Positions 16,803 to 27,828 of a stretch of 64,000 nucleotides of DNA are shown in pieces (position 1 is the stretch's first letter; every line of letters starts with the position of its first letter). A program made the translations under genes and the position numbers. Origin of the DNA: Streptococcus suis (GTDB lineage: Bacteria; Bacillota; Bacilli; Lactobacillales; Streptococcaceae); NCBI RefSeq assembly GCF_002960625.1, contig NZ_POJH01000029.1, forward strand, positions 1 to 64,000, written 5' to 3'. The notes below the pieces were generated by a model that did no database searches, was not told the origin of the DNA, and saw only the letters and a list, made by a program, of their open reading frames with translations.

Positions 16803-18971
16803 TTAGTTTACTTTACGACGACGAACGGTCACTGCAAGTCCAGCAAGACCAAGGCCAAATAGACTAAGTGCTAGGCTTGATTGATCACCGGTATTTGGCA
16901 GGCTAGCTGCTGAGCTAGTAGTTGTTTTAGAAGTAGCAACTGGAGTACTAGTAGACAAGGCTGGTTTAACAGCTGGTTTAGCAACAGATGCTTGCTGTCC
17001 TTCTGTCACAGGTGTCTGTGTTTGACCACCAGTTTGTGCATCTTTTTGTGTAGATGGAGCCGTTGGTTTTTCCACTGGTTTAACAAGTGTTTCTGGATTT
17101 GAATTAGCATCAGTTGGGTCAGTTTCTGCCAATACTTCAATGTAGTCAGGGAAATTATCACCATCTATATCCAAAGTCGAGTTAACTGAAACTAAACGAG
17201 AGTTTGGATTAACAACTTCATAGACGGTTAAGTCAGCGGATTTCAAATACTCAGCGAAGGCACTGTCCATTGAAGGACCTTCTTCACGAGCGCCACCAAG
17301 CATAGTGTAGCCATCACCACCAGCTGCCAAGAAGTCATTGGTTGCTAAGTAGTATGTTTTTGCTAGATCTAATTCTTCGTAGAGGCCTGTTTCAGGATTG
17401 AGGATACCAATCAAGAGAACGCGTTGGTCAGCTGGTAGGGTTGTATCGTAGAATACTTGGGCACCTGAAATGTGCAAGAAACCACCACTAGCTTCTAAAA
17501 GTGGAAGTCCATTTTCATCCAATACAGGAGCGCCAGTTTCCTTATCTGCTTGCAAGGTAGCAGATAAAGACTTGGCAAACATATCAGCAATTTGCTGACC
17601 TGTTACAGTGATTTGAGAAACGATGTTACCAAATGGCAAGACAGCAATAATATCACCTTTTGTGACAGGCTGGTCTTTAGCGATAGTTGCACGAAGACCA
17701 CCGCCATTGGTCACAGCAAGGCTTGTTTTGTTTGAGAAACCTGTTTGACCATAAGCGTAAATCGCATCTGTCACCGCATTACCCAAGTTTGTTTCACGGA
17801 CACGGACGTTTGAACGTTCACCATTCAATTCCACTGGATTGTTGGCAATAACAACTTGAGCATTTTCAGCTTCGTACTTAGCTTTGATTTCAGCAACTAG
17901 AGCCTCAATTTTCGCATTTGGTGTCACACTCTTAGCATCGGCTGCAGAAATTAGACCTGCTTCAGCTAGCAACTGGTTAGATTTCAAGGTTACCTTACCA
18001 ATGTTATTCAAGTATGAACCTGTTTGGTTGTAGGTAACGTTATTTCCATAGGTTGTTGACTCGACTGTATGAGAATGTCCGTCAATCACAATAACACGTT
18101 TGCCAGCCAACTTGCTGTTTTCAGAAAGAGCCTGTGCCAAGGTAGAACCTCTCCATTCAACAGGAGTTGTTGTATCAACACCCAAGTGAGCTAGGATAAT
18201 GTAGTTGTTATAAACGCGGTTATCAGCCAAGGCACGCGCTTCTACCTCGTCAACAACTTTGTTGACTTCAGTGATTGGGTCCGCAAAAGTAACACCTTCA
18301 ACATTTTTAGGGTGCGTTTTAGTCGCTGTTTCAGGCGTTGTAACACCAATCACAACAAACTCATCACCAACAACTGTTGGAGTTTTATCAACAATGGTTG
18401 AAGCTTCAAAGACACGAGCTCCATCAACATAGGTATTGGCACTAAGGAGTGGGAAATTCAAGGTTTCTTTGTACTTGATAGCCTGTTCCATACCAAAGTC
18501 AAATTCATGGTTACCAACAGCCATAGCATCGTATCCAACCTCATTCATGATATTGGCACGATCTTCACCCTTGGTCGAGTTAGAAATTGGCAAACCTTGG
18601 AAGGCATCTCCAGCATCTACAACGATGGTATTTTCAACCTTTGCACGTTCTTCCTCAATAACAGCAGCAGCCTTGGCATCACCGATAACGCCAGAACGGG
18701 TATCTTCAAGAATACGACCATGAACATCGTTTGTGTGGATGATAACTGCTTCAACTGTTTCTGAAGTTTGACTTGTTACAGCCGCTTCCTCACTTCCAGT
18801 GGTAGCTGTTTCTGTTGAAGCTGATGTCGGAGCTACTTCTTGTCTAGCAGCTGTGGTACTTGCCGTAGTACTCGATGGCGTAGTTTCAGCAGCCTGCACT
18901 TGTTGTGCCAATACGAACGGAGACAACAATAGAGTAGACAGTACCGGTAATAAGAAATCTTTCTTTTTCAT
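16803..18971 (-). CDS. LPXTG-anchored 5'-nucleotidase (UshA/NT5E family)
   Basis: A 722-residue wall-anchored ecto-nucleotidase that would turn extracellular AMP/ADP/ATP into adenosine, an immune-suppressing product in streptococci. Order: signal peptide (1-~29), Ser/Thr-rich spacer (~30-70), metallophosphatase domain with HTNDVHGRI (~80), GDAFQG, GNHEFDFG and GHSH motifs, a C-terminal nucleotide-binding domain with NGGGLRATI and DFLAAGGDGYTML, an acidic calcium-type repeat (DIDGDNFPDYIEVLAETDP), a Pro/Thr/Gln spacer, LPNTG, a hydrophobic helix and RRRK tail. ATG 18971 is preferred over an upstream TTG because AAAGG stands 7 bases before it. It is single-gene with a terminator. Confidence -1.
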   Translation of the reverse strand: MKKKDFLLPVLSTLLLSPFVLAQQVQAAETTPSSTTASTTAARQEVAPTSASTETATTGSEEAAVTSQTSETVEAVIIHTNDVHGRILEDTRSGVIGDAKAAAVIEEERAKVENTIVVDAGDAFQGLPISNSTKGEDRANIMNEVGYDAMAVGNHEFDFGMEQAIKYKETLNFPLLSANTYVDGARVFEASTIVDKTPTVVGDEFVVIGVTTPETATKTHPKNVEGVTFADPITEVNKVVDEVEARALADNRVYNNYIILAHLGVDTTTPVEWRGSTLAQALSENSKLAGKRVIVIDGHSHTVESTTYGNNVTYNQTGSYLNNIGKVTLKSNQLLAEAGLISAADAKSVTPNAKIEALVAEIKAKYEAENAQVVIANNPVELNGERSNVRVRETNLGNAVTDAIYAYGQTGFSNKTSLAVTNGGGLRATIAKDQPVTKGDIIAVLPFGNIVSQITVTGQQIADMFAKSLSATLQADKETGAPVLDENGLPLLEASGGFLHISGAQVFYDTTLPADQRVLLIGILNPETGLYEELDLAKTYYLATNDFLAAGGDGYTMLGGAREEGPSMDSAFAEYLKSADLTVYEVVNPNSRLVSVNSTLDIDGDNFPDYIEVLAETDPTDANSNPETLVKPVEKPTAPSTQKDAQTGGQTQTPVTEGQQASVAKPAVKPALSTSTPVATSKTTTSSAASLPNTGDQSSLALSLFGLGLAGLAVTVRRRKVN

Positions 18972-19101
18972 AAACAAACCTTTCTTGTGCAGAATTCACA
19001 AGACTATTATACACTTATTTCATAAAAATAGAAACATTGAAATCGTTTTTACAGAAAAAAGGTTCGAGAAAAGCGAATTAGTTTCCCAATCCGCTTACTG
19101 C

Positions 19102-20370
19102 TTATTTCTCAAAAACAATCCCACCATCCGATATTGTAAAACGAACCTCGCCCTTCAAGCTATCTCCTACAAATGGAGAATTGGCTGACTTAGATGCAAA
19201 GTCTGCTGTGACCAAACGATTTACAGTCGGATCAAAAATGACCAAGTCGGCAGGTCCATTTTCGGCAAGATAACCAGCATCAAGGCCATAGAGCTTGGCA
19301 GGGTTAATGGTCATTTTCTCAAGTAATTGCATGAGACTTAGATGCCCATCTTCTACCAAGTGAGTTAGACCCAATGAAAGCGAGGTTTCTAAACCGGTCA
19401 TACCTGACGGAGCTTGAGTTACATCCTCCACATTTTTCTCATCAGTATGATGAGGAGCGTGGTCTGTCGCAATAACGGTAATGACGCCTGATTTTAAACC
19501 TTCAATCACAGCCAAGCGATCACTTTCTAGACGTAGGGGCGGGTTCATCTTAGCGTTGGCACCTTTGGTCAAAAGTAAGTCCTCAGTCCGTGAAAAATGC
19601 TGGGGTGCTACTTCTGCTGTTACCTTAGCTCCTAGGCCTTGAACAAATTCGACAACCTTGACTGACTCCGCTTTAGACAAGTGCTGGATATGGACACGGG
19701 CACCTGTTTCATAGGCAATCATGACATCACGCGCAACCATACTGTATTCTGCCACGCCAGTTGCTCCACAGACATGGAAATGCTTTTCAGCCACTTGCTC
19801 GTTAAGCCCCAAAATACCATTCAAATCAGGATCTTCTTCATGCAGACTGATGAGGCAGTCGTGAGCTTTGGCTAATTTCATAGCCTTTCTCACCACGCCA
19901 GCATTTGTCAAAGGAATACCATCATCCGAGAAGGCTACCGCACCAGCCTCTAGTAAGGCAGGAAAATCTGTCAGGTTTTGCCCATCAAATTGATTGGTGA
20001 TGGTTGCTACACTGTAAATGTGAATAGCTTCTTTTTTAGCAGATTCTAATACTTCCTTCAGTGTTTCGACAGTCGAAATCGTCGGACTGGTGTTGGCCAT
20101 CATGACCACAGAGGTAAAGCCGCCTGCAGCCGCAGAAAGAGCCCCGGTATGAATATCTTCCTTGTGGGTCTGACCTGGCTCACGAAAATGCACATGAACA
20201 TCGACCAAGCCTGGTGCAACCACCAAACCTGTCGCATCAATAACCTGCTCCACATCTTCCGAAATCGATTCAGCAATCTTGACGATTTTCTTTCCGTCAA
20301 TTAAGACATCACAAATTTCGTCTAATCCCGAATGTGGATCGACAACACGACCATTTTTTACTAATAACAT
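19102..20370 (-). CDS. pyrC: Dihydroorotase
   Basis: A 422-residue zinc amidohydrolase of pyrimidine synthesis (carbamoyl aspartate to dihydroorotate). Metal-binding HVHFREPG (~57-64), catalytic/metal residues in the middle histidines (HIQHLSK region), KMNPPLR and ATDHAPHH (~303-310) are intact. ATG 20370 ([12 protein letters not shown]) has AAGGAG 7 bases upstream; earlier starts have none. It sits 31 bases after ung on the same strand, so the two are likely co-transcribed. Unlike pyrF and pyrK, it has no PyrR attenuator directly upstream. Confidence -1.
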   Translation of the reverse strand: MLLVKNGRVVDPHSGLDEICDVLIDGKKIVKIAESISEDVEQVIDATGLVVAPGLVDVHVHFREPGQTHKEDIHTGALSAAAGGFTSVVMMANTSPTISTVETLKEVLESAKKEAIHIYSVATITNQFDGQNLTDFPALLEAGAVAFSDDGIPLTNAGVVRKAMKLAKAHDCLISLHEEDPDLNGILGLNEQVAEKHFHVCGATGVAEYSMVARDVMIAYETGARVHIQHLSKAESVKVVEFVQGLGAKVTAEVAPQHFSRTEDLLLTKGANAKMNPPLRLESDRLAVIEGLKSGVITVIATDHAPHHTDEKNVEDVTQAPSGMTGLETSLSLGLTHLVEDGHLSLMQLLEKMTINPAKLYGLDAGYLAENGPADLVIFDPTVNRLVTADFASKSANSPFVGDSLKGEVRFTISDGGIVFEK

Positions 20371-20400
20371 TCGACTTCTCCTTTTAACAGCCAACTGCTT

Positions 20401-21054
20401 TTAACGCAGCCAGTCAATTTCTGAACTTCCCTTTGAACGTAAAAAGGCATTTGCTTTTGAAAATGGCTTGCTTCCGAAAAATCCTCGGTAGGCTGATAGA
20501 GGGCTTGGGTGAGCTGATTCGACAATCAAATGGTTGGGATTGGTAATCAGTGCCTTCTTCTTGCGAGCATAAGCACCCCAAAGAATGTAGACGACAGGCT
20601 GGTCTAAGCTATTGACTACATTGATAATAGCATCTGTAAACGGCTCCCAAATCTGACCCGCATGACCATTGGCCTGACCAGCCGGCACAGTCAAACAGGC
20701 GTTGAGTAAGAGAACCCCTTGCTCTGCCCAAGCTGTCAAATCATGGTCTTTTTTTACTCCAATATCATCAGTCAATTCCTTGAGGATATTTTGGAGCGAT
20801 GGCGGAGCTGGCACCGAATTTGGCACAGAGAAGGACAAGCCCTGAGCTTGATCAGGTCCATGATAGGGATCCTGCCCCAAAATAACCACCTTGACCTTTT
20901 CTAATGCTGTTGTCTGGATGGCAACAAATACCTTCTCGCGAGGCGGGTAAACGGTCCCACTTGCATAAGCTTTATCCAAAAATTGATTGATTTTACCGAA
21001 ATAATGTTCAGGCAACTGTTCCTTGATCAATTCATGCCAGGCTGAATGTTCCAT
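20401..21054 (-). CDS. ung: Uracil-DNA glycosylase
   Basis: A 217-residue family-1 UDG that removes uracil from DNA. The catalytic water-activating motif [18 protein letters not shown] (~60-77), LLNACLTV, and the C-terminal [14 protein letters not shown] minor-groove loop are present. ATG 21054 is preferred because AGGAG lies 6 bases upstream. It lies between a glycosyltransferase gene and pyrC with gaps of only about 10-30 bases, suggesting one operon. Confidence -1.
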   Translation of the reverse strand: MEHSAWHELIKEQLPEHYFGKINQFLDKAYASGTVYPPREKVFVAIQTTALEKVKVVILGQDPYHGPDQAQGLSFSVPNSVPAPPSLQNILKELTDDIGVKKDHDLTAWAEQGVLLLNACLTVPAGQANGHAGQIWEPFTDAIINVVNSLDQPVVYILWGAYARKKKALITNPNHLIVESAHPSPLSAYRGFFGSKPFSKANAFLRSKGSSEIDWLR

Positions 21055-21063
21055 ACACAACTC

Positions 21064-21990
21064 CTAGTTTGAACTTTTTTCTTTGACAATATAAACAGGG
21101 CGTTTCTTGGTTTCTAAGAAGACTTTGGCCAAATATTTACCAAGAATACCAATAGTCATCAACTGCAAGCCACCCAAAAACAAGATGATACAGATAGTTG
21201 ATGGCCAACCGATGGTAGGATCGCCAAATACCAAAGTTTTAAATACAACGAACACCATCAAGACCAAGGACAGCAAGAAGGTGAAAAATCCAGTATAGGA
21301 AGCAATATTTAGCGGTGTATCTGAAAAGTTGATTATCCCTTCAATCGAGTAGGAAAGCAATTTCCAGAAAGACCAACTTGTTTGACCAGCCACTCGCTCA
21401 ACATTTTTGTAGGGCAGATATTCCGTTTCAAAACCAACCCAGGCAAAAATCCCCTTTGAAAAGCGATTGTATTCAGACACAGAGAGAATGGCATCGACCA
21501 TGTGACGACGCATAAGTCGGAAATCACGCGCACCGTCTACCACATCGACATGGCTAATCTTATTCATCAATTTATAAAATAATTTGGCAAAAAAGCTACG
21601 AATAGGAGGTTCACCATCACGACTGACTCGGCGGGTTCCCACACAGTCCAAATCTGCATTAGCTTCAAGTATAGCCTTCATTTCTATCAACATCTCAGGT
21701 GGATCCTGTAAGTCTACGTCCATAACAGTGACCAAGTCACCTTGAGCCGCCTGTAAGCCTGCGTAGAGGGCTGCTTCTTTACCAAAATTTCTTGAAAATG
21801 ATAGGTAGCGAACAGCTTGGTCCTGACCAGACAACTGACGCAAGACTTTTAAAGTGCCATCCTTGGAACCATCATTTACAAAAATATATTCAAATTTTTC
21901 CCCCATTTCCTTACGAACCTTTTCCATAGCCTCGTAAAAATAGGGAATTACCTCTTCTTCATTAAAACAAGGCACGATAACTGAAATCAT
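21064..21990 (-). CDS. Membrane-anchored family-2 glycosyltransferase (GtrB/CsbB-like)
   Basis: A 308-residue protein: a GT2 catalytic domain at the N-terminus (SVIVPCFNEEEVIP; FVNDGSKDGT; DVDLQDPPEM with the Asp-x-Asp) followed by two C-terminal hydrophobic segments (~235-255 and ~270-290). This is the architecture of polyprenyl-phosphate glucosyltransferases that load undecaprenyl phosphate for wall, teichoic acid or lipid glycosylation. The RRVSRDGEPPIRSFFAKLFY segment is typical. GAGGAG precedes the ATG. The acceptor and sugar cannot be told. It is the first gene of a probable operon with ung and pyrC. Confidence -1.
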   Translation of the reverse strand: MISVIVPCFNEEEVIPYFYEAMEKVRKEMGEKFEYIFVNDGSKDGTLKVLRQLSGQDQAVRYLSFSRNFGKEAALYAGLQAAQGDLVTVMDVDLQDPPEMLIEMKAILEANADLDCVGTRRVSRDGEPPIRSFFAKLFYKLMNKISHVDVVDGARDFRLMRRHMVDAILSVSEYNRFSKGIFAWVGFETEYLPYKNVERVAGQTSWSFWKLLSYSIEGIINFSDTPLNIASYTGFFTFLLSLVLMVFVVFKTLVFGDPTIGWPSTICIILFLGGLQLMTIGILGKYLAKVFLETKKRPVYIVKEKSSN

Positions 21991-22097
21991 CTATTTCTCC
22001 TCATACGGTCAAAAATTGTATGTCAGACATACTATAGGTTCCATTATACCATTTTAGAAGATAAGTTCCCAGAAATCGTGCGTTTAAACATGACTAC

Positions 22098-22730
22098 TTA
22101 ATCTTCTAACCAAGTCGCTGGGTTTTGGCGGAATTTCTTAAGCAAGGTCAAGCCATCAGCGTTGATATAACCCTGTACTTTTGCGACCTTGATGAGTTCG
22201 GAGTAATTGCTGAGCGTTACCAATTTCACGCCAGCATTGTCAAAATTACGCTCTGCTTTTGGCAATTCATAAGTGAAAATGGCCACCACACCGATAACAT
22301 CTGCACCTTCACGCTCTGCCGCTGCAACAGCATCCAGTACAGAACCACCTGTTGAAATCAAATCTTCGATGACCACCATTTTTTGTCCCTTGACAATGCG
22401 ACCTTCCAACTGATTGCCAACCCCATGTTCTTTTGGTTTGCTACGAATATAGGCAAAGGGCAAATTCATACGGTCAGCAATGATAGCTCCATGTGGGATA
22501 CCTGCTGTCGCAGTACCTGCAATAACTTCGACTTCTGGAAATTCTTCTTCGATACGCTGAACAAAGCCATCTTCAATCAAGTTCCGTGTTTCAGGATAAG
22601 ACAGGGTAATGCGGTTGTCTGTATAAATCGGAGATTTAATACCTGATGCCCATGTAAATGGCTTTTCTGGACGCAGATGAACTGCTTTAATGTCCAACAA
22701 ATGTGATGCGATTTCTGTTGCTAGTGTCAT
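22098..22730 (-). CDS. pyrE: Orotate phosphoribosyltransferase
   Basis: A 210-residue enzyme that makes OMP from orotate and PRPP. The PRPP-binding motif is [16 protein letters not shown] (~122-137), with the flexible-loop basic residues in [16 protein letters not shown] stands before the ATG. It lies 86 bases downstream of pyrF on the same strand, and the two catalyse consecutive steps, so co-transcription from the PyrR-controlled pyrF promoter is likely. Confidence -1.
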   Translation of the reverse strand: MTLATEIASHLLDIKAVHLRPEKPFTWASGIKSPIYTDNRITLSYPETRNLIEDGFVQRIEEEFPEVEVIAGTATAGIPHGAIIADRMNLPFAYIRSKPKEHGVGNQLEGRIVKGQKMVVIEDLISTGGSVLDAVAAAEREGADVIGVVAIFTYELPKAERNFDNAGVKLVTLSNYSELIKVAKVQGYINADGLTLLKKFRQNPATWLED

Positions 22731-22815
22731 GATAGACCTCCTTAAAGTGCGTAAAGAATGTCAAACCTATTTCGCCAAACAGATTTGTACATGTTTATCT
22801 ATAGAATTTCTATTT

Positions 22816-23514
22816 CTAGGAATGCTGTGCCCACTCCTCTTTTATAGCCAAATAGACCTGATAGGGATTTTCTGATCTCGTAATCGGACGACCAACCACA
22901 ATATAATTACTTCCAATTCTCGCTGCCTCAGCCGGTGTCATCACTCGTTTTTGATCACCTACATCGTCCCCAGCTGGTCGAATACCAGGTGTCAGACAGA
23001 CAAAATCCGACCTCGTAGCACCTTTAATCAATGCAACTTCATGCGCTGAACAAACGACTCCGTCAAGACCAGCTTGTGCCGCCTTTTGAGCATAGTGAAC
23101 AACCGCATCCTGTAAACTGGTCTGGATATTTTGGTCGCTTCGCATTTGCTCTTCAGAAGTAGAAGTCAACTGAGTGACTGCGATTAAGACAGCATCCGCC
23201 CCTAAGCCTCTGCGGGCAGCCTTCATCATCTCAACCCCACCAGCAGCGTGAACATTGGTCATATCCACACCTAGTTTTGCCAGAACCCGCATGGCGGATT
23301 CGACTGTATTGGGAATGTCGTGCAATTTTAAATCTAGAAAAATGCTGTGTCCGCAGTCTTTTAGATAAGAAATAATGCTCGGACCTTCTGCATAGTAGAG
23401 TTCCATTCCCACTTTCACATACAGTTTTTCATGGGCTGGGAATTGTTCCAGGAAGGACTGAACTTCCCCTTTACTCGCAAAGTCTAAGGCGATAATTGGA
23501 CGTTTCTCTTTCAT
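22816..23514 (-). CDS. pyrF: Orotidine 5'-phosphate decarboxylase
   Basis: A 232-residue TIM-barrel enzyme converting OMP to UMP. The catalytic Asp-Lys array is in [13 protein letters not shown] (~58-70), with TPGIRP near residue 180 and the phosphate loop VVGRPITRS near the end. ATG 23514 ([12 protein letters not shown]) was chosen because AAAGGA stands directly upstream and the family starts here. The longer reading would run into the attenuator. A PyrR-type attenuator immediately precedes it. Confidence -1.
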   Translation of the reverse strand: MKEKRPIIALDFASKGEVQSFLEQFPAHEKLYVKVGMELYYAEGPSIISYLKDCGHSIFLDLKLHDIPNTVESAMRVLAKLGVDMTNVHAAGGVEMMKAARRGLGADAVLIAVTQLTSTSEEQMRSDQNIQTSLQDAVVHYAQKAAQAGLDGVVCSAHEVALIKGATRSDFVCLTPGIRPAGDDVGDQKRVMTPAEAARIGSNYIVVGRPITRSENPYQVYLAIKEEWAQHS

Positions 23515-23536
23515 AGGTTCCTTTCCAAATCGACAC

Positions 23537-24631
<1,095 letters not shown>

Positions 24632-25405
24632 CTATAAAATCAGACTGCCGGTTGCAAAGACAGGACCTTCTTTGCAGACACGCTTATTTTCATGCTCTTG
24701 GCCCTGCTTTGGCTTGACCACACAGGCATAGCAAGCTCCCATGCCACAAGCCATGCGCGCCTCAAGGGAGATGTAGGCGTGGGGATGGTCCTGAAAACGT
24801 TGGTCAACATAATTCATCATAGCTGGGGCACCACAGGAATAAATGGCCGCAAAGTCGTTTGTCAGCTGTTCGACAACTGTTGCGACATTCCCCTTACGCT
24901 CGTAGGAACCGTCATCCGTTGTGACATAGACCTGTCCATAAGACGCCAATTCTTCTTCCAAAATGACTGCCTCTTTTGTGGCGAAGCCAATGACTGACGT
25001 GACTTTGGCGCCACGTTTCGCAGCCTGTTTGGCCACCTCGACCAAGGGAGGAACACCGATTCCCCCTCCAATAATGAGAATATGGTCACCTGCTTTAAGG
25101 AAATCCACTTCAAAACCTTTCCCAAGCGGTCCCATGACATCTAAATGTTGTCCGACAGTCATCTTAGAAAAGACTTCCGTCCCTTGACCTTCCACTCGAT
25201 AAATGAGCCTGCACTGAGAGTTGACCTTATCAATCTCGGAAATAGAAATTGGTCTTCTCAAAAGCATGGAATCATCAGGAACACGAATATGGACAAACTG
25301 CCCCATCTTCATATCCTGAACCATCTCCCCCTGTAAGGTCATAGCAAAAATACGTGGGGCAAGTTGGACTTGTTCAACAAGCAACATTTGTTCTTTTAAA
25401 ATCAT
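24632..25405 (-). CDS. pyrK: Dihydroorotate dehydrogenase B, electron-transfer subunit
   Basis: A 257-residue FAD and 2Fe-2S protein that passes electrons from PyrD to NAD+. FAD-binding RRPISIS (~53-59), NAD-binding GGGIGVPPL (~115), and the C-terminal cysteine cluster CGMGACYACVVK...RVC (four cysteines) are all intact. ATG 25405 (MILKEQMLLVEQ) has AGGAGAAAAG upstream; the longer reading runs through the terminator of the leader. It heads pyrK-pyrD. Confidence -1.
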   Translation of the reverse strand: MILKEQMLLVEQVQLAPRIFAMTLQGEMVQDMKMGQFVHIRVPDDSMLLRRPISISEIDKVNSQCRLIYRVEGQGTEVFSKMTVGQHLDVMGPLGKGFEVDFLKAGDHILIIGGGIGVPPLVEVAKQAAKRGAKVTSVIGFATKEAVILEEELASYGQVYVTTDDGSYERKGNVATVVEQLTNDFAAIYSCGAPAMMNYVDQRFQDHPHAYISLEARMACGMGACYACVVKPKQGQEHENKRVCKEGPVFATGSLIL

Positions 25406-25454
25406 CTTTTCTCCTATTCTATGCAAATGCAGAAAACAAGAAAGTCGATATAAG

Positions 25455-25594
25455 AGAAAAACCTTGCTGGCTAGCAAGGTTACACGAAAAGAAGGCAGTA
25501 TCTGCCCTATTTATCACGTTCCCTTCTTCGCCTCTCTGGACTCAGTTAAAGGATATATTTTCAGCATTATACATTTTTTAGAATTATTTGTCAA
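25455..25594 (-). promoter_or_regulatory. Promoter and PyrR-dependent attenuator of pyrKD
   Basis: Minus strand: -35 TTGACA (25589-25594), 17-base spacer, -10 TATAAT (25566-25571), both consensus. A PyrR loop GAGTCCAGAGAGGCGAAGAA (within 25521-25543) follows, and a terminator AACCTTGCTAGCCAGCAAGGTT plus T-run (25455-25482) stands before pyrK. Same design as the pyrF leader, so both operons answer to the same UMP signal. The -35 region is shared with the divergent LysR gene. Confidence -1.
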
Positions 25595-25613
25595 ATCATG
25601 ATACAATAGAGGT

Positions 25614-26525
25614 ATGAGAATTCAACAATTATACTATATTATCAAAATCGCAGAAACCGGCAGTATGAATGAGGCTGCCAAACAACTCTTCATCACTCAG
25701 CCCAGTCTTTCCAATGCCGTACGCGACTTGGAAAAGGAACTTAGCATCAAGATTTTCTTCCGCAATTCCAAGGGGATTACCTTGACCAAGGATGGTATTG
25801 AATTTCTTTCCTACGCCCGCCAGATCGTTGAACAGACGGAACTCCTCGAGGATCGTTATAAAAATCCAAATGCTAAACGCCAACTCTTCAGCGTATCTTC
25901 CCAACACTATGCCTTTGTTGTCAATGCCTTCGTATCCCTCTTAAAAGACACGGACTTAGAAGATTATGAACTCTTTCTAAGGGAAACACGGACCTGGGAA
26001 ATCATCGATGACGTAAAAAACTTCCGTTCAGAGATAGGCGTGCTTTTCCTCAACCATTTCAACCGAGATGTTTTGCTAAAACTCTTGGACGATAATCGTC
26101 TATCCTATACCCATCTTTTTACTGCCAAGCCCCACGTTTTTGTCAGCAAGACAAATCCACTGGCACAGAAGAAATCGATAACTTTGGACGAATTAGCTGA
26201 TTTCCCTTATCTTAGCTACGAGCAAGGTATCCACAACTCCTTCTATTTCGCTGAAGAAATATTGGCACAAGAGCACCACAAGAAATCCATTGTCGTTTCC
26301 GACCGTGCCACCCTCTTTAATCTCTTAATTGGTCTAGATGGCTACACTATCGCTACCGGTATCCTTAATTCCAATCTCAATGGTGATAATATCGTGTCTA
26401 TCCCACTTGAATTTGATGACGAGATTGAGTTGGTCTATATTCAGCATGAAAAAGCTATGCTATCAGATATGGGCGAAAAATTTATCAGTCATTTATTAGA
26501 AGAAGTGAAATTTAGTAAAAAATAA
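25614..26525 (+). CDS. LysR-family transcriptional regulator (MtaR/CpsY/MetR-like)
   Basis: A 303-residue LysR protein: N-terminal winged helix-turn-helix (MRIQQLYYIIKIAETGSMNE then AAKQLFITQPSLSNAV, ~1-60) and a C-terminal effector domain. The N-terminal sequence is like streptococcal MtaR/CpsY, which control methionine uptake and related genes, but the effector cannot be read from the sequence. It is divergent from pyrK across a 200-base region containing the pyr attenuator. A TGATACAAT extended -10 (25599-25607) lies close to its GAGGT ribosome site, leaving almost no leader. It may autoregulate through that shared region. Confidence -1.
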   Translation: MRIQQLYYIIKIAETGSMNEAAKQLFITQPSLSNAVRDLEKELSIKIFFRNSKGITLTKDGIEFLSYARQIVEQTELLEDRYKNPNAKRQLFSVSSQHYAFVVNAFVSLLKDTDLEDYELFLRETRTWEIIDDVKNFRSEIGVLFLNHFNRDVLLKLLDDNRLSYTHLFTAKPHVFVSKTNPLAQKKSITLDELADFPYLSYEQGIHNSFYFAEEILAQEHHKKSIVVSDRATLFNLLIGLDGYTIATGILNSNLNGDNIVSIPLEFDDEIELVYIQHEKAMLSDMGEKFISHLLEEVKFSKK

Positions 26526-26573
26526 ATCCAAATTTATATAGACCAACACAAAACAATATGTTATAATATATTC

Positions 26574-26657
26574 ATGAAAGCTTTCTGAAAAGGAAATTGA
26601 AATATTTCAATTTTTGTCTAGGAAACGCTTTCATTTTTTTTGTTTGTATGATATAAT
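26574..26657 (+). promoter_or_regulatory. Promoter of the glycogen operon with a CcpA-like site and palindromes
   Basis: An extended -10 TGATATAAT (26649-26657) precedes glgC by about 30 bases. At its -35 position lies AGGAAACGCTTTCA (26620-26633); its complement TGAAAGCGTTTCCT is close to the CcpA cre consensus. Just upstream is a perfect 20-base AT-rich palindrome (AAATTGAAAT/ATTTCAATTT, within 26593-26614), which may end the LysR transcript, and an outer repeat ATGAAAGC (26574-26581)/GCTTTCAT (26627-26634). CcpA binding over the -35 would repress glycogen synthesis when sugar is abundant. Confidence -1.
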
Positions 26658-26688
26658 CTATGTATAAAATATATTAAGGAGTGATTAG

Positions 26689-27816
26689 ATGGCTCAAAAT
26701 AAAATGTTAGCTATGATTCTTGCTGGTGGACGTGGAACACGTCTAGAAGGTTTGACCAAGAAAGTTGCCAAACCAGCGGTCGCATTTGGAGGAAAATATC
26801 GTATTATTGATTTCCCTCTTAGTAACTGTGCCAACTCAGGTATCGACATTGTCGGAGTATTGACCCAGTACGAACCTGTACTCTTGAACTCTTACGTTGC
26901 CCAGTCACAACGTTGGGGTTTGGATGTTCAAGGCTCTGGTGTCTTTGTACTTCCTCCAAGTGAGAAGATTGAAGGTTTTGGTCTTTATAAAGGTACTGCT
27001 GACGCTATCACCCAAAACATTGACTTTATTGATTTGAACGATCCTGAATATGTCTTGATCTTGTCAGGTGACCACATCTACAAGATGAACTATGACAAAC
27101 TCCTTGACACCCACATTCAGAAAAAAGCAGATGCAACCATCGCTGTTATCGAAGTGCCAATTAAAGAGGCTTCTCGCTTTGGTATCATGAATACCGACGA
27201 AGACTATCGTATCGAAGAATTCGAAGAAAAACCTGCAAATCCGAAGAGCAACTTGGCATCTATGGGTATCTATATCTTTACTTGGAAGACCTTGAAAAAG
27301 TATCTCCAAGAGGATGATAAATCTGAGACGTCTTCACATGACTTTGGCCATGACATCATTCCTAAATACTTGGAAGACGGGCGTACCCTTATCGCACATC
27401 CATTCCGTGGCTACTGGAAGGACGTTGGTACTGTAAACAGCCTTTGGGAATCAAACATGGACTTGATCGACCATGCTGGTGACTTGGATCTTTCAGACCG
27501 TTCATGGAGAATTTATTCAGAAGACAAGGGCTCTCCAGCTCAAGTAATCGGTGCAACCGCAACTGTTAAGTCAGCCTACATTGACAAAGGGGCTATCATT
27601 GACGGATATGTAGAACACTCTGTCATTTCAACTGATGTTCAGGTTCATAAAGAAGCTGTTGTGAAAAACTCCGTCCTTCTTCCTGGCGCTATCATCGGTG
27701 AGGGAGTTGAGCTAGACTATGTTATCGTTGCTGAAAATGTTAAGATTGCGGATGGAACGAAGCTCTCTGGTGACGCTGATAATATCCTCTTGATCGATAA
27801 GAATGTAACCAAGTAA
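26689..27816 (+). CDS. glgC: Glucose-1-phosphate adenylyltransferase, catalytic subunit
   Basis: A 375-residue ADP-glucose pyrophosphorylase, the committing step of glycogen synthesis. The nucleotide-binding signature [20 protein letters not shown] (~10-29), [15 protein letters not shown], the catalytic [11 protein letters not shown] region, and the C-terminal left-handed beta-helix (isoleucine-rich hexapeptides from ~290) are clear. AAGGAG precedes the ATG. First gene of glgC-glgD-glgA-glgB, 12 bases before glgD. Confidence -1.
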   Translation: MAQNKMLAMILAGGRGTRLEGLTKKVAKPAVAFGGKYRIIDFPLSNCANSGIDIVGVLTQYEPVLLNSYVAQSQRWGLDVQGSGVFVLPPSEKIEGFGLYKGTADAITQNIDFIDLNDPEYVLILSGDHIYKMNYDKLLDTHIQKKADATIAVIEVPIKEASRFGIMNTDEDYRIEEFEEKPANPKSNLASMGIYIFTWKTLKKYLQEDDKSETSSHDFGHDIIPKYLEDGRTLIAHPFRGYWKDVGTVNSLWESNMDLIDHAGDLDLSDRSWRIYSEDKGSPAQVIGATATVKSAYIDKGAIIDGYVEHSVISTDVQVHKEAVVKNSVLLPGAIIGEGVELDYVIVAENVKIADGTKLSGDADNILLIDKNVTK

Positions 27817-27828
27817 GAAAGGACTGCT

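Noticed and set aside
25441-25477. N-terminal extension of pyrK by 24 residues
   Set aside because: It would be translated from the leader terminator hairpin. The AGGAG-preceded ATG at 25405 fits the family start.
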